Assembly: GCA_949316495.1 (NCBI GenBank)
Contig: OX439005.1
Location: forward strand, 7,761,001 to 7,825,000
Length of the DNA: 64,000 bases
Direction of reading: 5' to 3'
DNA from: Amphiduros pacificus
Taxonomy: Eukaryota; Annelida; Polychaeta; Phyllodocida; Hesionidae
The notes beneath the pieces were generated by a model, which saw only the letters and a list, made by a program, of their open reading frames with translations, made no database searches and had not been told where the DNA came from. The number at the start of each line of letters is the position of its first letter. The first letter of the stretch is position 1. Of the stretch, positions 1 through 12,639 are shown in pieces. The position numbers and the translations under genes are program-made.

Positions 1-294
1 TATTTCTATGGCATTGACTTTGCGACCTACAAAGCTATAAATACATTAAAGGCACAAAAGGGTCAATTTAGAAACAATTTGCAGGCATTTCCAGCCAGTC
101 ATATTTTTAGTTAATAGTATAGATAAAAAAAGACTAAGACCATTAGTTTTATTTTTATTTTGTTGCAGACTTGATTCAAAATGCTGATTACTGAAGCAAA
201 TCACGATGAACCATGCCAGCATTCCATAAGTTGAAAAGATTATGATAATTTTCTTGTCATAATAGAAATGCAACCCATTTTATAATGCTTTCAG

Positions 295-807
295 GTATAA
301 CTGGTCAAGTGGTGATTGACGATGAAGGTTCCAGAAATCCTGACTACAATGTAGAAATCATCCAAGATGGCAATTATGTGACCTTGTTGACCTACCAGGC
401 CTCTGGTGGAACCATTACCAAAGTGTACAACAGTGAGTCAGAGACAGATTGGTCTGGCATTGTATGGAAAGGTGGTGTCACTGAAATTCCTGAGGGTCAG
501 CCTGAATGCGGATGGCTCGGAGAGCTTTGTCTCAAGACAGGTTTGTACAACTCGTGCTCTTTACGTCAAAGATAAACAATTTTGAGAGATATTCCATGTG
601 AATGATACTTTGAGTTATTAGGCCTGTTCCCCCTAATATTAAATAATGGTACAAGAGAAATTTTTGACTGAGTTTCAGAGAAATTCAAGAATCAAACTCT
701 TTATATTTTTCTCTCATAGATAACACCACAACGATCCTGATTGCTGTCCCAGTAGCAGTGATAGCTCTGATTGTTTTATCTGCCATCATCTTCTACTTTG
801 TCAACAG
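295..807 (+). CDS. Guanylate cyclase exons: membrane-proximal ectodomain and transmembrane helix
   Basis: Exon 295-540 carries two cysteines near its end (ECGWLGELC), as in the juxtamembrane region of natriuretic peptide receptors. After DNTTT, which holds an N-glycosylation sequon just outside the membrane, exon 720-807 encodes about 22 hydrophobic residues ([15 protein letters not shown] onward) followed by the stop-transfer arginine at the splice junction. Acceptor CAG at 292-294 and donor GT at 541 bound the first exon. Confidence 0.85.
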
Positions 808-3800
808 GTCAGTTTATTATGTCTTTAATCTTGATATTGAAATAACAAGAGAATAATGTGAAACACCAGCTATTTTTCATCCAAGGACGGAAATTACAAC
901 ACCTCCAAGGCAAATAAAATATGTGGGTTTGTGGCAAAAATGGCAAAAAGTGTAGGTCAGCAGATTTTTACTTATTTTTTATTTATTTTTTTTTATTTTC
1001 CTGTGTATTTTAGATCAAAGTTGATGAGAAATGAGTATTACTTTTCTCCGAAAATGCCACCTCAACAGTATTTTCTCCCATTGAAATAATGTTCTCATGC
1101 ACATCAGAATTATACAATGTGTGTATTTTAAGATCAGAAATTGTGACATTGCTATTTTGTTTGTAATTCTGTTTGTTTACAAATTAAATAATGTCATCAG
1201 TTTATCATCCCACAATGACGTCATTCTTTTTTACAACCACATGCATTTAAAATGTCATTCATCATGTTTGTCTGAAAAAGTCTCATTAATAGAGAGCCAA
1301 CAGATCAATGTGGGTTGAAATCGTCCTCCACACTACTGAAGTGCATTGGAAAAGTGAATGTTCCCCTGTTAAACATTTCAGAAGAAATGTATTGCCAGAA
1401 CTCCTTGTCAAATAATTGGAATTCTAGTATTTATGATAAAAAAACATGTTTTCAACAGGCATCTGAAATTTGAAGCTGAACTAAAATCTGTATCCAACTG
1501 GAAAGTAGATTGGAATGATATCCAGAAGAACAAACAGGCTGAACAAATTGTGAGTATATTCAGATATTTACTGAAAAAGACAATTATTATTATTTGTAGG
1601 AGTCAACTTTAAGCTATGCTGATTATGTCTAAATCTGATAGCTATCACTGGATTGTCATGGAGGCTGCCATTTTGAATAACATGACAAATATCAGCCAAG
1701 AATTTAAGTAGTGAATGTTAGGGCAGAATTCAATATGAAATTGTCATTTGGATTTAATTAATTTAAAACTTCTGAAATAAAGTAATGTGGGGGTGATGGA
1801 GTCAATATTAGGCGAATATTGTTTTACCACATTGACTTCTCAACCTGTAGAGGTTTTCTCAGTCATCCATCATTGTATGATATTAGACATAACATTATAA
1901 CTTGCAAAGGAATTTGCAGGCATCTCCAAGAACATAACAAAAAAGCAATGGTCAGCACAGCTCTCAGGCGTTTGGCCTGTTTTATGATGAGGTTTACAAT
2001 TTATATTTTGCTAATTAACATATTACAGGAGCAAAGTCGCACCACCCTACACAGCAGCAAAACATATGACCAGCTGGGAGGCGACAAGCAGTTGTTCTGT
2101 CAAGTGGCAAGCTACAAGGTAATGAAGTGTTCTTTACTTGGGCCAAGGCAACCGAATTTGTGGTATATGGGGAATATTTTATGACAATAGATAAGATTCC
2201 ATGTAATTAAATGAGACATTCACTTTTGAATCTCAATAAATGGCCCATTCCCACATGACCAAATTCAAAGTTTTAAAGTTAGAGTACAATTCTTTTATTT
2301 AAAAAATCATTATTTAAACAGGGCAAGATGTGTGCAATTAAACCAATTGAAAAAACTACAAGTGTCAGCATTCAAGACCGTACCATTCTGGTGGAGCTGA
2401 AAAATGTGAGTTTCTTCTTCCTTGCTAATTGTTAATGACTGGGTCTTGTTTGATGTTTGTCATAAAAATTATAATGTATTGGAAATGGTAAAAAAGATAT
2501 CAAGATATAAAACTTTCAAGATTCATGTTTGACTTTACCAAGAATTAATGTGTTTGTAATAGAAAAGACATTGAGATAATACATTCTGAAAAAATGAGGT
2601 CATCATGAATGAAAGTCATTCTGATTTGTATTGTGATGATGTCGTCTACTTAATAAAATATTGATCCAGATCTATGATTGATAGTAGTTGTTCTCTTATG
2701 CACTTTTATCTGTAATTTTATGTCAGTACTTGGAACCTAGTCTCATATTCTCATATATTGGTTTCCAGACCCGCGACATGAATCATGAGAATATCAATGT
2801 GTTTGTTGGTGCGTGTCCAGATGCCCCCAATATGGCCATCCTCATGGTGTACGCTCAGAAAGGAAGTCTGCAGGTAACATGCTCTACAATAATAGGCCAA
2901 CCAAGCACACATTTTAAGACATTTTGCAAAAGATTATGTGTTTAATTTTTTTTAATGGAAACAGAATGGTTTGATTCCCTTTAAAAAAAAAACCAAAACA
3001 TCACTTACAATGTGTTGAAAATCTGCAATTTTACAATTGGCTTCTTTTCTATAGGATGTTCTTCAAAATGATGCCATTGATCTGACTTGGGACTTCAAAA
3101 TGTCTTTGTCTACCGATATAGCAAAGGTACGTATTAAAGTTACTAATCCTGGAGCCAGTGCTGCTGAACATATATTTATTGCCCATTTTTACTTTATACC
3201 GCATTTTGTTGAAATGTCTGGGCATCTGTCATTTTTGTGAACAAGATAATTTCAAAACAAATAATGTTTAGTTCTTGACAGTTACATCAGAGATGCATCA
3301 TGTGAAGATCATGAAATGGTCAGCTTGTTGGTGAACTAAATTCACCTACTTCAATCTTTGAATACCTTGTGCACATGATAAGTTGACAGCAAAGATAGCT
3401 TTCCCAAACTTTAGCCATTCATGCATGTGGTTAATGTCTCAAAATGGTCACCCACATTATTGATAACATTTGACAAAGAGTGCCTTTTATGGTTTATTTA
3501 TATTCCTCAGTCATTTCATTTGCTAACATGTATTGGTATAAATTATCAATGAAATAATAAAGTCAAGCAGTGTGAAGATGTGCAATGGCACACAAAATCT
3601 GGACAAGGTCGGTTTCCTCCTCCACTACTTAACCCTAGTCTATCTTACAACATGGCTCTCTTTACTGTTTTTCAGGGAATGCAATATTTGCACAACAGCC
3701 CCTTTGGATCTCATGGACATTTGACAAGTGCTAACACAGTGGTTGACAGTCGCTGGACATGCAAGATCACCGACTATGGAATGGGCCTTTTCAAATCTGG

Positions 3801-6800
3801 TGAAAAGAAGCCGGCTTGTGATTATGGTACAAAGCATTTTTCTTGCCTTTAATATTACACCTTACAAACACCTGGGACAAACATAAATATGGTTATCTCT
3901 GTAATCAATCATTAGAAATCAAAATCTCAAGTTGCAAAAGCCATGGCAGGTGTGATCCTTCACACTTTCTTTGCAAATTTTATAAGGTACAAAAGTCCAA
4001 AAATTTGGGTCAGTAGGTCAGATGCTAAACTTTCAATATATCAGTTGCAGTGCAATGTACATATATAGAGTTGACACCACAGATTATTACAGTCCCTTTC
4101 CTGACAAATTTGTCACAAGGTATCTATTTTTTCTTGAATTGTTCATTTATTTCATTGAGCCTATTTCAGATTTGATATGGACAGCCCCAGAGTTGCTGAA
4201 ATCTAAACCCCCAATGTATGGCACCAAGGAGGGTGATTACTATTCATATGGCATTATTCTGTCTGAGATCATCACAAAGGATGCTCCCTATGCTATCAAT
4301 GGTGACGTCGACGCAGCTGGTAGGTACTTTTCTTGTGCTTTAAAAACAAGAGTGTAATGATCTCAAAGCAGTTTTCCTAAACAAAGCAGGGCACATTTTT
4401 GGACAAACAACTTAAAATGCAAATATTAGATAAAAAGTATTATCGGCTTTAATTGAAGGTATATTTTTACATTTATGAAATTCGTGCAGAGATTGTAAGG
4501 CGTGTCAAGGCTGGAAACTACCGTCCTGTGATTCCTGATGGTGTGTGCAAGCCAGAGTGGATTGCCCTTATGCAGAGATGCTGGCAGGAGTCCCCTGAAG
4601 CCAGAGCCAACTTCTCCCAGATTCTAGCCTCCCTGCGACAGATCAATGATGGCAAACAAATCAACGTAGTTGACAACATGATTAAAATCCTGGAACAGTA
4701 TGCAGAACATTTGGAAGAGATGGTTGCTGAACGTACATCCCAGTTGACTGCAGAAAAGAAGAAAGTGGAAACCTTGCTGCTCAACATCCTGCCCAAGTGA
4801 GAATTCAGTTTTGTTCAAAGGGCCAGCATGATTGCTGTTGACCTAATAATCAGATCAGAAAAAAAAGTAATTCCAGACCATCTCATGAAGTATGCAGATA
4901 ATTACCAAAGAATCATCCATCACAAAGAAGCAAAACTGGATGTGTATTGCATACATTTTTCATTATTCTTTTCTCGACCAAAATAGCATTGCATGCCGTG
5001 TTATATCATAATGACATCATTAAAAAGTGGGCACGGCACCATTATGCAATGGACAAATTAATTTGATCCCAGTGTTCTGACGGACAGTCACACTCAAAGA
5101 TCATGGACATTGGGTCTTACATTCATGCGGATGTCCAGCTAACTTTTTGGTTTAAACTGTCAAAGATAAAAGTTATTAGTCTTTTTTTATTGCCCACAGA
5201 ATCTTTGAAATGAGAATTGAGCGAGTTTTGTGAAGTTAGTGGTGGATCTTCTACCTGTGATGATGTGGCTTGTATAATTTCAGATCTGTTGCTGCCTGTT
5301 TGATGAATGGTGAGACAGTAGAACCCGAGAGCTTTGACAGCGTGACAATTTACTTCTCTGATATCGTTGGATTCAGCAAACTAGCAGCTGAGAGCAACCC
5401 TCTGCAGATTGTAGAACTCCTCAACAATCTCTACAACAGCTTTGATGAAGTCGTAGATGACTATGAAGTATACAAGGTAAAGTCTAGGTGTGGTGACCAG
5501 GACAGGAATAATTATCACTCTACACCATTGTAAACATGCAACAATTACATTGTTTTCATTGTGCCAAAATAGGAATTGGCATTAAATGTGATTTTCTACT
5601 AAAATTATATTGCAAGGCCACATTTCTTAGGACCATGAAAATTCCTAGTTCTAAAAGGTCAATATTTAATTAAATGTATTTTTGGCAGAATGTTATAACA
5701 ATGATAAGTAATTGTGTCTTGTTATGTAGGTGGAGACCATCAATGATGCTTACATGGTGGCCAGTGGTCTGCCTGAACGCAATGGAGACAAACATGCCGG
5801 GGAAATTGCAACAATGGCTCTTAACTTGTTGAGCGTGATCAGCTTGTTCCGCATCCCTCATCTGCCAGACAGACAGCTCCAGCTCAGGATCGGCATCAAC
5901 ACAGGTGCTCTTATGTCCAGAAAAATATATAGATTCATCAGCCATGTCTCAGTCAGTGAAAAAGCTTGTATGCATCAGTCATAATCTTAGATTTCAAGTT
6001 CATGCTGAGATTATTTTCCAGGAGATTTAGAAAGTGGGCATACTCTCAAAATAAGTGATTTATATAAGAGAATTTACATTGTTCTTTCACATAACTTGTA
6101 ATCAATACTGGTTGTAATACCTTCCATTAAAGGAACAAATATTGTATTTTATTTTATTGGAACTAAATGTGTTATTTGCATATGACAGGTCCATGTGTGG
6201 CTGGTGTAGTTGGCTTGAAGATGCCACGGTACTGTCTGTTTGGTGACACTGTCAACACAGCTAGTCGTATGCAGTCACAGAGTATGGCTCTCCGTGCAAA
6301 TCTGAGCACATCCACAGCAGACCTGCTAATGAAAGAGGGAGGCTTCATACTGGAATGCCGAGGAAAACTAGCAGTCAAGGTACAGCTTTCATCCGTTTCA
6401 TCTGGATGTTTAAGCAACAATAGGATTTCTTTAAAAATTACCTTTGCAAATACCAAATTTATTGAAAGAATAAACCAAGAGGGGTTTTACAGCTTTACAC
6501 ATTTTTATTAACCTTATAAGGATGCCTCATTGATAAAAAAAATGAAGGTTTGGATTGCAAAATTAAATTTGTATAAATTTCTGATGATTGGATCTTTCAA
6601 AATTTTAAATTTGTGAAAAACATTATTGGCATATTAAAAAAAATGCCATGATAAATAGGGAACATTGTAGAGAATTATGGATATGTTTTATTTAACAGGG
6701 TAAGGGTGAGATGACGTGTTACTGGCTGAACAATAAGGAGGGTTTCAACCTGCCTCTTCCTGACCTGTCCAAGGCAGCTTCCATGGATGAACACGAGTTC

Positions 6801-6806
6801 AAATAG
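295..6806 (+). CDS. Receptor-type (membrane) guanylate cyclase, NPR-like, 3' part
   Basis: Makes cGMP from GTP at the plasma membrane. Fourteen exons with consistent phases encode the last 682 residues: 295-540, 720-807, 1459-1549, 2029-2118, 2322-2405, 2769-2873, 3055-3126, 3676-3826, 4170-4319, 4490-4796, 5284-5476, 5730-5904, 6189-6379, 6699-6806 (TAG). In order they give the juxtamembrane end of the extracellular domain, one transmembrane helix (exon 720-807), a pseudokinase domain, a coiled-coil linker and the class III cyclase domain. The family order and motifs (AIK lysine, HGHL in place of [32 protein letters not shown]) are all visible. The ligand-binding domain and start codon lie left of the window. 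Closest known type is the natriuretic peptide receptor group; the ligand cannot be told from this part. It converges with the PHF7-like gene. Confidence 0.95.
1630..1990 (+). repeat. Degenerate copy of the GGCTGCCATTTTGAATAACAT dispersed repeat in intron 3
   Basis: The segment shares blocks such as ATGGAGGCTGCCATTTTGAA and AATGGTCAGCACAGCTCTC with copies at 8228-9540, 34345-34650 (reversed) and 45682-46110. It sits within the cyclase intron 1550-2028. It is diverged, with no coding capacity. Confidence 0.6.
2322..4796 (+). CDS. Guanylate cyclase exons: kinase homology domain and dimerisation linker
   Basis: The pseudokinase keeps the beta-3 lysine (CAIK, exon 2322-2405). The catalytic loop reads HGHLTSAN, lacking the aspartate of HRD, and the DFG position is DYG, which is the normal state of membrane cyclase kinase-homology domains. 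Exon 4490-4796 ends the domain ([13 protein letters not shown]) and continues into a charged helix ([12 protein letters not shown]) matching the signalling-helix linker that sets cyclase dimerisation. This domain binds ATP and relays ligand binding to the cyclase in known family members. Confidence 0.9.
5284..6806 (+). CDS. Guanylate cyclase exons: class III catalytic domain
   Basis: Four exons encode the catalytic domain. Metal aspartates sit in FSDIVGF (exon 1 of this group) and in ETINDAYM (exon 5730-5904). GTP-selecting Glu (VETIN) and Cys (RYCLFGD) are both present, as are the transition-state Asn and Arg of VNTASRM, so activity on GTP is expected. The residue before the second metal Asp is Asn where the family nearly always has Gly. 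The C-terminus ends MDEHEFK, 35 codons after the final acceptor at 6698. Confidence 0.92.
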
Positions 6807-7256
6807 ACACCCAAAACCACTATTGACACTTCACTTCTCATATCACATCATAATGATATATAGAAGCCAATATATAGCACACAATAAGTAAACAACAACT
6901 CCAGCCGTATGGTTTCTAGAAGAAGCGGCCAGTCCACAGTAAACCCACTATGAAGTCTGATTACCTCATTAATCATGAGTGTATATAATCTCATTTCTTT
7001 TCTTTTTTTCTTCTCTTTTTTTGTCATCTTTGTCATGAAATTTCTGTTGCAAATTTCACCAAATGAGTTAAATCTTGGTCAGTGGGAAAACATTCAATTT
7101 GACATATTCATTTTTGTGTGTAATTTGTACATATTTGAAATGATGCAGAAAGTTATGTAAGATTTTTCAAGTGTATATAGAATACTTCTGTATAAAAAGA
7201 CTAAATTACTATTTATATATGTAGAAACACAAGATGATGTAGCAGGTGAAATTTCA

Positions 7257-7262
7257 AATAAA
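7257..7262 (+). terminator. Candidate polyadenylation signal of the guanylate cyclase gene
   Basis: AATAAA lies 451 bases past the TAG stop at 6804-6806 in AT-rich sequence, a plausible 3' UTR length. No transcript evidence is available, and other AATAAA-like sites exist further on. Confidence 0.4.
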
Positions 7263-8227
7263 ATGGCGGCATTTTAAAACAAAGAATTATGTTGTACTTA
7301 GCAGTCTAATTGGGTCAGGTTTTCTTTTGTTTGAAGAGAAACAACATTTGTATACATATTCATGTTAACGTTAGGGGGAAGAGGGACACTTCATACAGAG
7401 GATCACAGCTGTATGAAATGTGTTGTTGATTGTTGCTAAGTTACCAATAGGTATGACATCACTATTTCATTGATGAATAGCCCCAGCACCATTATGACGT
7501 CATTACTCCTTGAACTACAAGAAATAGTGCACCTTTGTAATGTACCATAGTTAGCTATATAGGTAATATTTCGGTCCAGAGGGGATCAATGTTGATATAC
7601 ACATGAAAACATCATTTAGTGATATTTTATGACCATGCCAGTAGCTGCTGCATTCGACCTCATCACTGCCAAGTGATACAAAATTAGAAGTAAACCAATA
7701 TATTTCTCAGTTTCCCACTTTTTGACAAAATTGAGAACATCTGCAAGTTTAATTATCAAAATTTAATAAAAGGTTTACTCAAAATATTATTATATTTAGT
7801 TTAAATAGAGGGAGTCAAAAAATACCAAATGGTGTCAAAAGTTTACATTTATTTGAATTGTTATTTACAAAAATGCAAATTACTTTACTTGCAAGACATT
7901 TTTGAAAGTTCTGTCTATTTAAACTAAATAGCAATTTAAATATTCTAGCAAAGTATTAATGCCTTAGTTACTCCCAAAATTGTTTTCCAAGTTAGCTCCA
8001 TCTTTTTTTTTTATTGTTACCAAAAAACCATATTATTTTTCTGATATTTACTGTAACTTTGAATCTAAAATGATTAAAAATGATAAAATTTTAAAAGCAA
8101 ATTAAATAAACCTAACCCCATGGGTTGATAGCTCTGCTGACTTGAATGAAAACACATGAACTGAGATTAAGTACAAGCAACCAGGTTATGATTTTCCATA
8201 CAAGATCCCAAAGTAGGCAAGATGTTG
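7263..8227. other. Intergenic DNA without recognisable genes
   Basis: AT-rich sequence with short A/T runs. I see no open frame, RNA gene or repeat family that I can support here beyond scattered T-rich tracts near 8000. Confidence 0.5.
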
Positions 8228-9540
8228 TATTTTCTGAGGTCTAATTCTATCTATTTTCCATTAGACGCAGTTCTTTTTCCATTTTGTCATGATTTTTTCA
8301 AAAATCTAATAGCTATCACTAAGTTGTCGAGGAGGCTGCCATTTTGAATAACATAGCCAATGAGAATCAAGATAACAAGTTGGGGCCAAATTTGATATGT
8401 AACATGCATTTTGATTGGTCAAAATCATCATCTGCTCAAGTCTGCTCCACTTGTAATGGTTGTGAGATTTTGCATGCACACACATTTTGAATTCAAGGTC
8501 AATATGTCAAGGTCAAAGGTCACATGACTAAGAAAGTATTACGAGGCAGGGCTATGACCTAAGACATTTCTGTATACCAAGTTTTAATTTCTTCTTATAA
8601 GTGGTTGCTGAGATATGCTCCTTACAAAATTTGTGACATCAAGGTCACTGCACTAAGGTAAATGGTGACATCACTGAGATTTGAAGGAATCTGAATCTTC
8701 AACTCTCTATCTACCTCTGTATTAAATATGAAACAAATATTACTGGTAGTTTTGGAGAAGATTTTAAAATAGTGTTGGTATATAACAGATATGAAGTGCA
8801 TTTAATTCACTTCTAACGGTTGTGATGTGGCAAGTTCACAACTTTTTAATTCAAGGTCAATATGTCAAGGTCAAAGGTCACATGACTAAGAAAGTATGAC
8901 GAGGCACGGCTATGACCTAAGACATTTCTGTACTCCAAGTTTTTATTTCTTCTTGTAAGTGGTTGCTGAGATATACTCCTCACAAAATTTGTGACATCAA
9001 GGCCACTGCACTAAGGTCAATGGTGACATCACTAAGATTTGAAGGAATCTGAATCTTCAACTCTCTATCTACCTCTGTATTAAATATGAAACAAATATTA
9101 CTGGTAGTTTTGGAGAAGATTTTTAAACATAGTGTTAGTATATAACAGATATTAAGTGTTTTTTATTCACTTCTGATGGTGATGTGGCATGTTCACAAAT
9201 TTTGAATTCAAGGTCAGTATGTCAAGGTCAAAGGTCACATGACTAAAATTGTATGACAAGGCACAGCTTTAACAGAAGACATTTCTGCATACCAAGTTTT
9301 AATTTCCTCTAATAAGTGGTTGCTGAGATATGCTCAGTACAAAATTTGTGACCTTAAGGTCACTGCACTAAGGTCAATGGTGACATAACTAAGATTTGAA
9401 GGAATCTGAATCTTCACCTATATATCTACCTCTATATAAAATATGAAAGATATAGTACTGGTAGTTTTTGAGGAGAAGATTTTTAAAGAAATGTTGACAG
9501 ACGGACGGACAGACAGACATTTCCCCCCCTCCTAAAGCTC
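8228..9540 (+). repeat. Dispersed repeat with three ~357-bp internal units carrying AGGTCA direct repeats
   Basis: Three consecutive units of about 357 bp (key blocks at 8510, 8868 and 9225) each include AAGGTCAAAGGTCACATGAC, an 'accaagtttt' block and an 'actgcactaaggtcaatggtgacat' style block. The right end is GACAGACATTTCCCCCC near 9510-9528. The left end of the related copy at 45682 is GGGGGATTTTCTGTC, so the family appears to have imperfect inverted ends of the form GGGGGAAAT..TCTGTC. No transposase is seen, so it is probably a non-autonomous DNA element. A further partial copy lies at 17735-18260. Confidence 0.75.
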
Positions 9541-11886
9541 TGTGAGCTAAAGTCTCAGCAGAGCTAAAAACCAAATCAAAAGAAAATTCCATCCCTTCAC
9601 ATTTAGTTATTTTATACAAAACAATTATCTTGCACTATGCCATTTTTGCAGGTTTAAATGTGGGGGAAGATTTTTTTGGCGGGAAAAAAGAACTTATAGA
9701 AGACACTGTTAAATTGGTGTTATTTGGCTTTTTGTGTCTGCAAGCCAGATGATCACCATTTTCTGGGAACTACAGATGGAAGTTTACAATTATTACCTGT
9801 CCCTGGCGTAAGTGCCTTTTGATAAAACCAGGGTATAAATAATACTTCCAGAAGAAAACTGGGCTTGAACTATTCTAAGGAGGTCATGGAATACTCTGGA
9901 AGGGATCATGACTGCCAGTCAACATCTGATGATGAAAATATGTAATCTTACTGATGACAACAAATTACTGTAATCTTACTGAAGACAACATATTGTCATG
10001 AACTCTAATATACAACCAAATCATAAAACCAAGAGTGGGTATTTTTTTCATCTACATGTAGATTATTTAATGTGGTACAAAAAGTTAAATGCAACTGGTT
10101 GCACAAAATTAGGATAAACAGTAAATATATGACACTTTTGTTCCTCTAACTGTTCTGCTTTCCAGTTTTGATGCCATTTGAATAAAGTATGCTAAACAAC
10201 TCAACTGAATTTTAAAATACTGCTCAAGGACTTCTATGCATAATCGTGGATCACAAATATAGGCTCATCCAGTTGTTGACAAACCTTAAAATCTATTAAA
10301 AATACACTGCTTTAAAATATTTGGTTTGAAAAATGGTTGGTATACCCCTTCAGCAAAGGATAAAAGTCCAAGCTTAGCCACATGAGGTTTTTTTAAAACC
10401 TCAAGCTTATTTTGGTGTTAAGAGAGAGGAACTATAATTGGCTAGCAGTGGAATTAATTCCAAGCTATAAAAACTAATAAAACTTGATCCATTTTTTTTT
10501 CATAAAACATCCAATATGGTCAACCTGTTCAGAGGGAATATCTTGTGGCTCAATCATTAATCACATCCAACCCACACACAACTGCTAATACGTCACCTAT
10601 ATCAATACACTTATACATATTCCCAAACTAGGAAACAACAAGCATTATTTCTGATCCTGACAACCAGACAGCTAAAAATTCACATAATCTTACTCCCTCT
10701 GGTGTGAAATAGACAACTTTCACTGTGATATCTGATATTAAATGCAAATATTGCACATATGTAGGAATGCCAACAAACATTTCTGCTACCAACTCAATAC
10801 TCATGTCAGGTAATAAGCAAAAACCCATTTTATGAACCTTGACAAGGCATCTTCTAAGAATGTCTGAGACAAGACGAGTCAGCAGGCAATATATTTTATT
10901 CTTCTGCCATTATTTCTGGTTGCTATATTTAAGCTTGGTTTTTCTAAGAGCACCTATCAGTGATGCTGACCATCGCTATCAGGGAGATACCCCAATCATT
11001 GTTGATGGTGTACCTACAACTGGTCTCATTAATGAGGCACTATTATTGAAAATCAATCGCTTCACAATTTGTTTTTTCGTTTTACCATTAAGAGCTTCAA
11101 TGACATATGAATAATTTCAGTAAAATCCAGACAATTCATCATGTCACTAACATTAGAAATAGGAAGGAAATTGGAAATTCATTTTGCAATCCCATTAATT
11201 ATGATACTTTTTTCATTGAATGTCATGACATCATCATTGGGGATATTATACACATTGCTACATCTTAATAAAGTGCCATAACTTTGCTGATACTAGTCTG
11301 ATTTAATTGCTTTCCCCCTTAACATTACACAAAACTGCATGTTGAATTTTGATGCACTTTTGTAAGAATCAAACTTATCTCAAATTTCTGAATAGAGTTA
11401 ATTTATGCAAATCAAGGTTAGGGATAGGGTAGGCAACATTTCCCTTCGAACAAATGATACTCTACAACTGCTAACCTGTTCTTAATTGCCCTTTGTGACA
11501 ATTCAAACTAGCTGGAGTAACTGTAATGATCTTTACCCTTATTGACAAGGCTATATTATGCTTCACATATTGGCGTGTTTATCTCACAACCTATGCAGTC
11601 AGCAACGTTTTCCTTCCGAGACTGTATATGTCTGTCTACCTATCTATGCCCCATGCCACCACGTTCTACCTCAAGTTACATACAAACCTAACAAAGCACA
11701 ACAGGATGAGCTGTACTTTACATTACATTCTGGTACTGATTATATAACATTTATGTTTGTGGTCAATCAGTTAAAATAAGGGTACCATATATATTTTTGG
11801 TGTAAATCGTAATGTTATTTACACTTAGAGGAATTTGATCCGCCTCAACATTGGATGTTCTGTATTCATCATTCATGTGTGTTTTA
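9541..11886. other. Intergenic DNA without recognisable genes
   Basis: Mostly unique AT-rich sequence. Short open frames near 10628-11114 and 11526-11779 overlap in several frames and show no family motif or flanking splice signals that persuade me. Part may be 3' UTR of the PHF7-like gene on the minus strand. Confidence 0.45.
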
Positions 11887-12225
11887 CTGTCAATTATGTT
11901 GTGCCGGCAGCTGGTGCATTCAGACTGTCAATTATGTTGTGCCAGCAGCTGGTGCATTTAGACTGTCAATTATGTTGTGCCAGCAGCTGGTGCATTCAGA
12001 CTGTCAATTATGTTGTGCCAGCAGCTGCTGCATCCAGACTGTCAATTATGTTGTGCCAGCAGCTGGTGCATTCAGACTGTCAATTATGTTGTGCCAGCAG
12101 CTGCTGCATCCAGACTGTCAATTATGTTGTGCCGGCAGCTGCTGCATCCAGACTGTCAATTATGTTGTGCCAGCAGCTGCTGCATTCAGACTGTCAATTA
12201 TGTTGTGCCAGCAGCTGGTGCATTT
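11887..12225. repeat. 38-bp minisatellite, about nine copies
   Basis: Unit begins CTGTCAATTATGTTGTGCC and continues with a CAGCAGCTG-type palindrome; copies differ mainly at one G/C (CTGGTGC versus CTGCTGC) and at CATTC/CATCC. Because 38 is not a multiple of three, all three plus-strand frames stay open, which explains the overlapping spurious reading frames there. Confidence 0.95.
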
Positions 12226-12578
12226 TCATGTTGCACATCCAGGGTCATTAATTAAAACTATGATTCTCTTTCCTCTCCAGATTCACTGAAAGAGAAACAA
12301 TACAATTTTCAATATAAATCATAGCCATTCTCACATTTTACATAGAATATAAGTTTCACAAGTTAACCCTGTCTCTTCCATGAAATATTTAACATGCTTT
12401 AAAACACTGTTTAAGCCTGATATTTGTGCGAGCACAACAATAGTGAAATAATAAGATTAATGGTCTTAAGAATATATAGCAACATTTTGAACAAGATAAC
12501 AAGTGAAGTTCTTCTGACACTGGAAAATTAGATTGTGCCATCAGATAGACTAAACGCAGAAGACTTACCTGTACATTG

Positions 12579-12639
12579 CTAGGATGTGCCCAGAACCTTT
12601 TTCATAACATGATTGATAAGCTGTCTCCCAACAGAAACC
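12579..12639 (-). CDS. PHF7-like last coding exon
   Basis: After acceptor TTTCAG (ending at 12640) the phase carried from exon 13 reads [19 protein letters not shown] and stops at TAG 12581-12579. A perfect CAG|GTAAGT donor starts at 12570, eight bases past the stop, so the exon probably runs to 12571 with a further 3' UTR exon downstream. The stop is too close to that junction for nonsense-mediated decay. Confidence is moderate because the exon is short. Confidence 0.6.

Noticed and set aside
12571-12639. A C-type-lectin-like reading ([18 protein letters not shown]) of the exon at 12571-12639
   Set aside because: It is a different frame from the one demanded by the PHF7-like exon 13 phase, and no neighbouring lectin exons were found.
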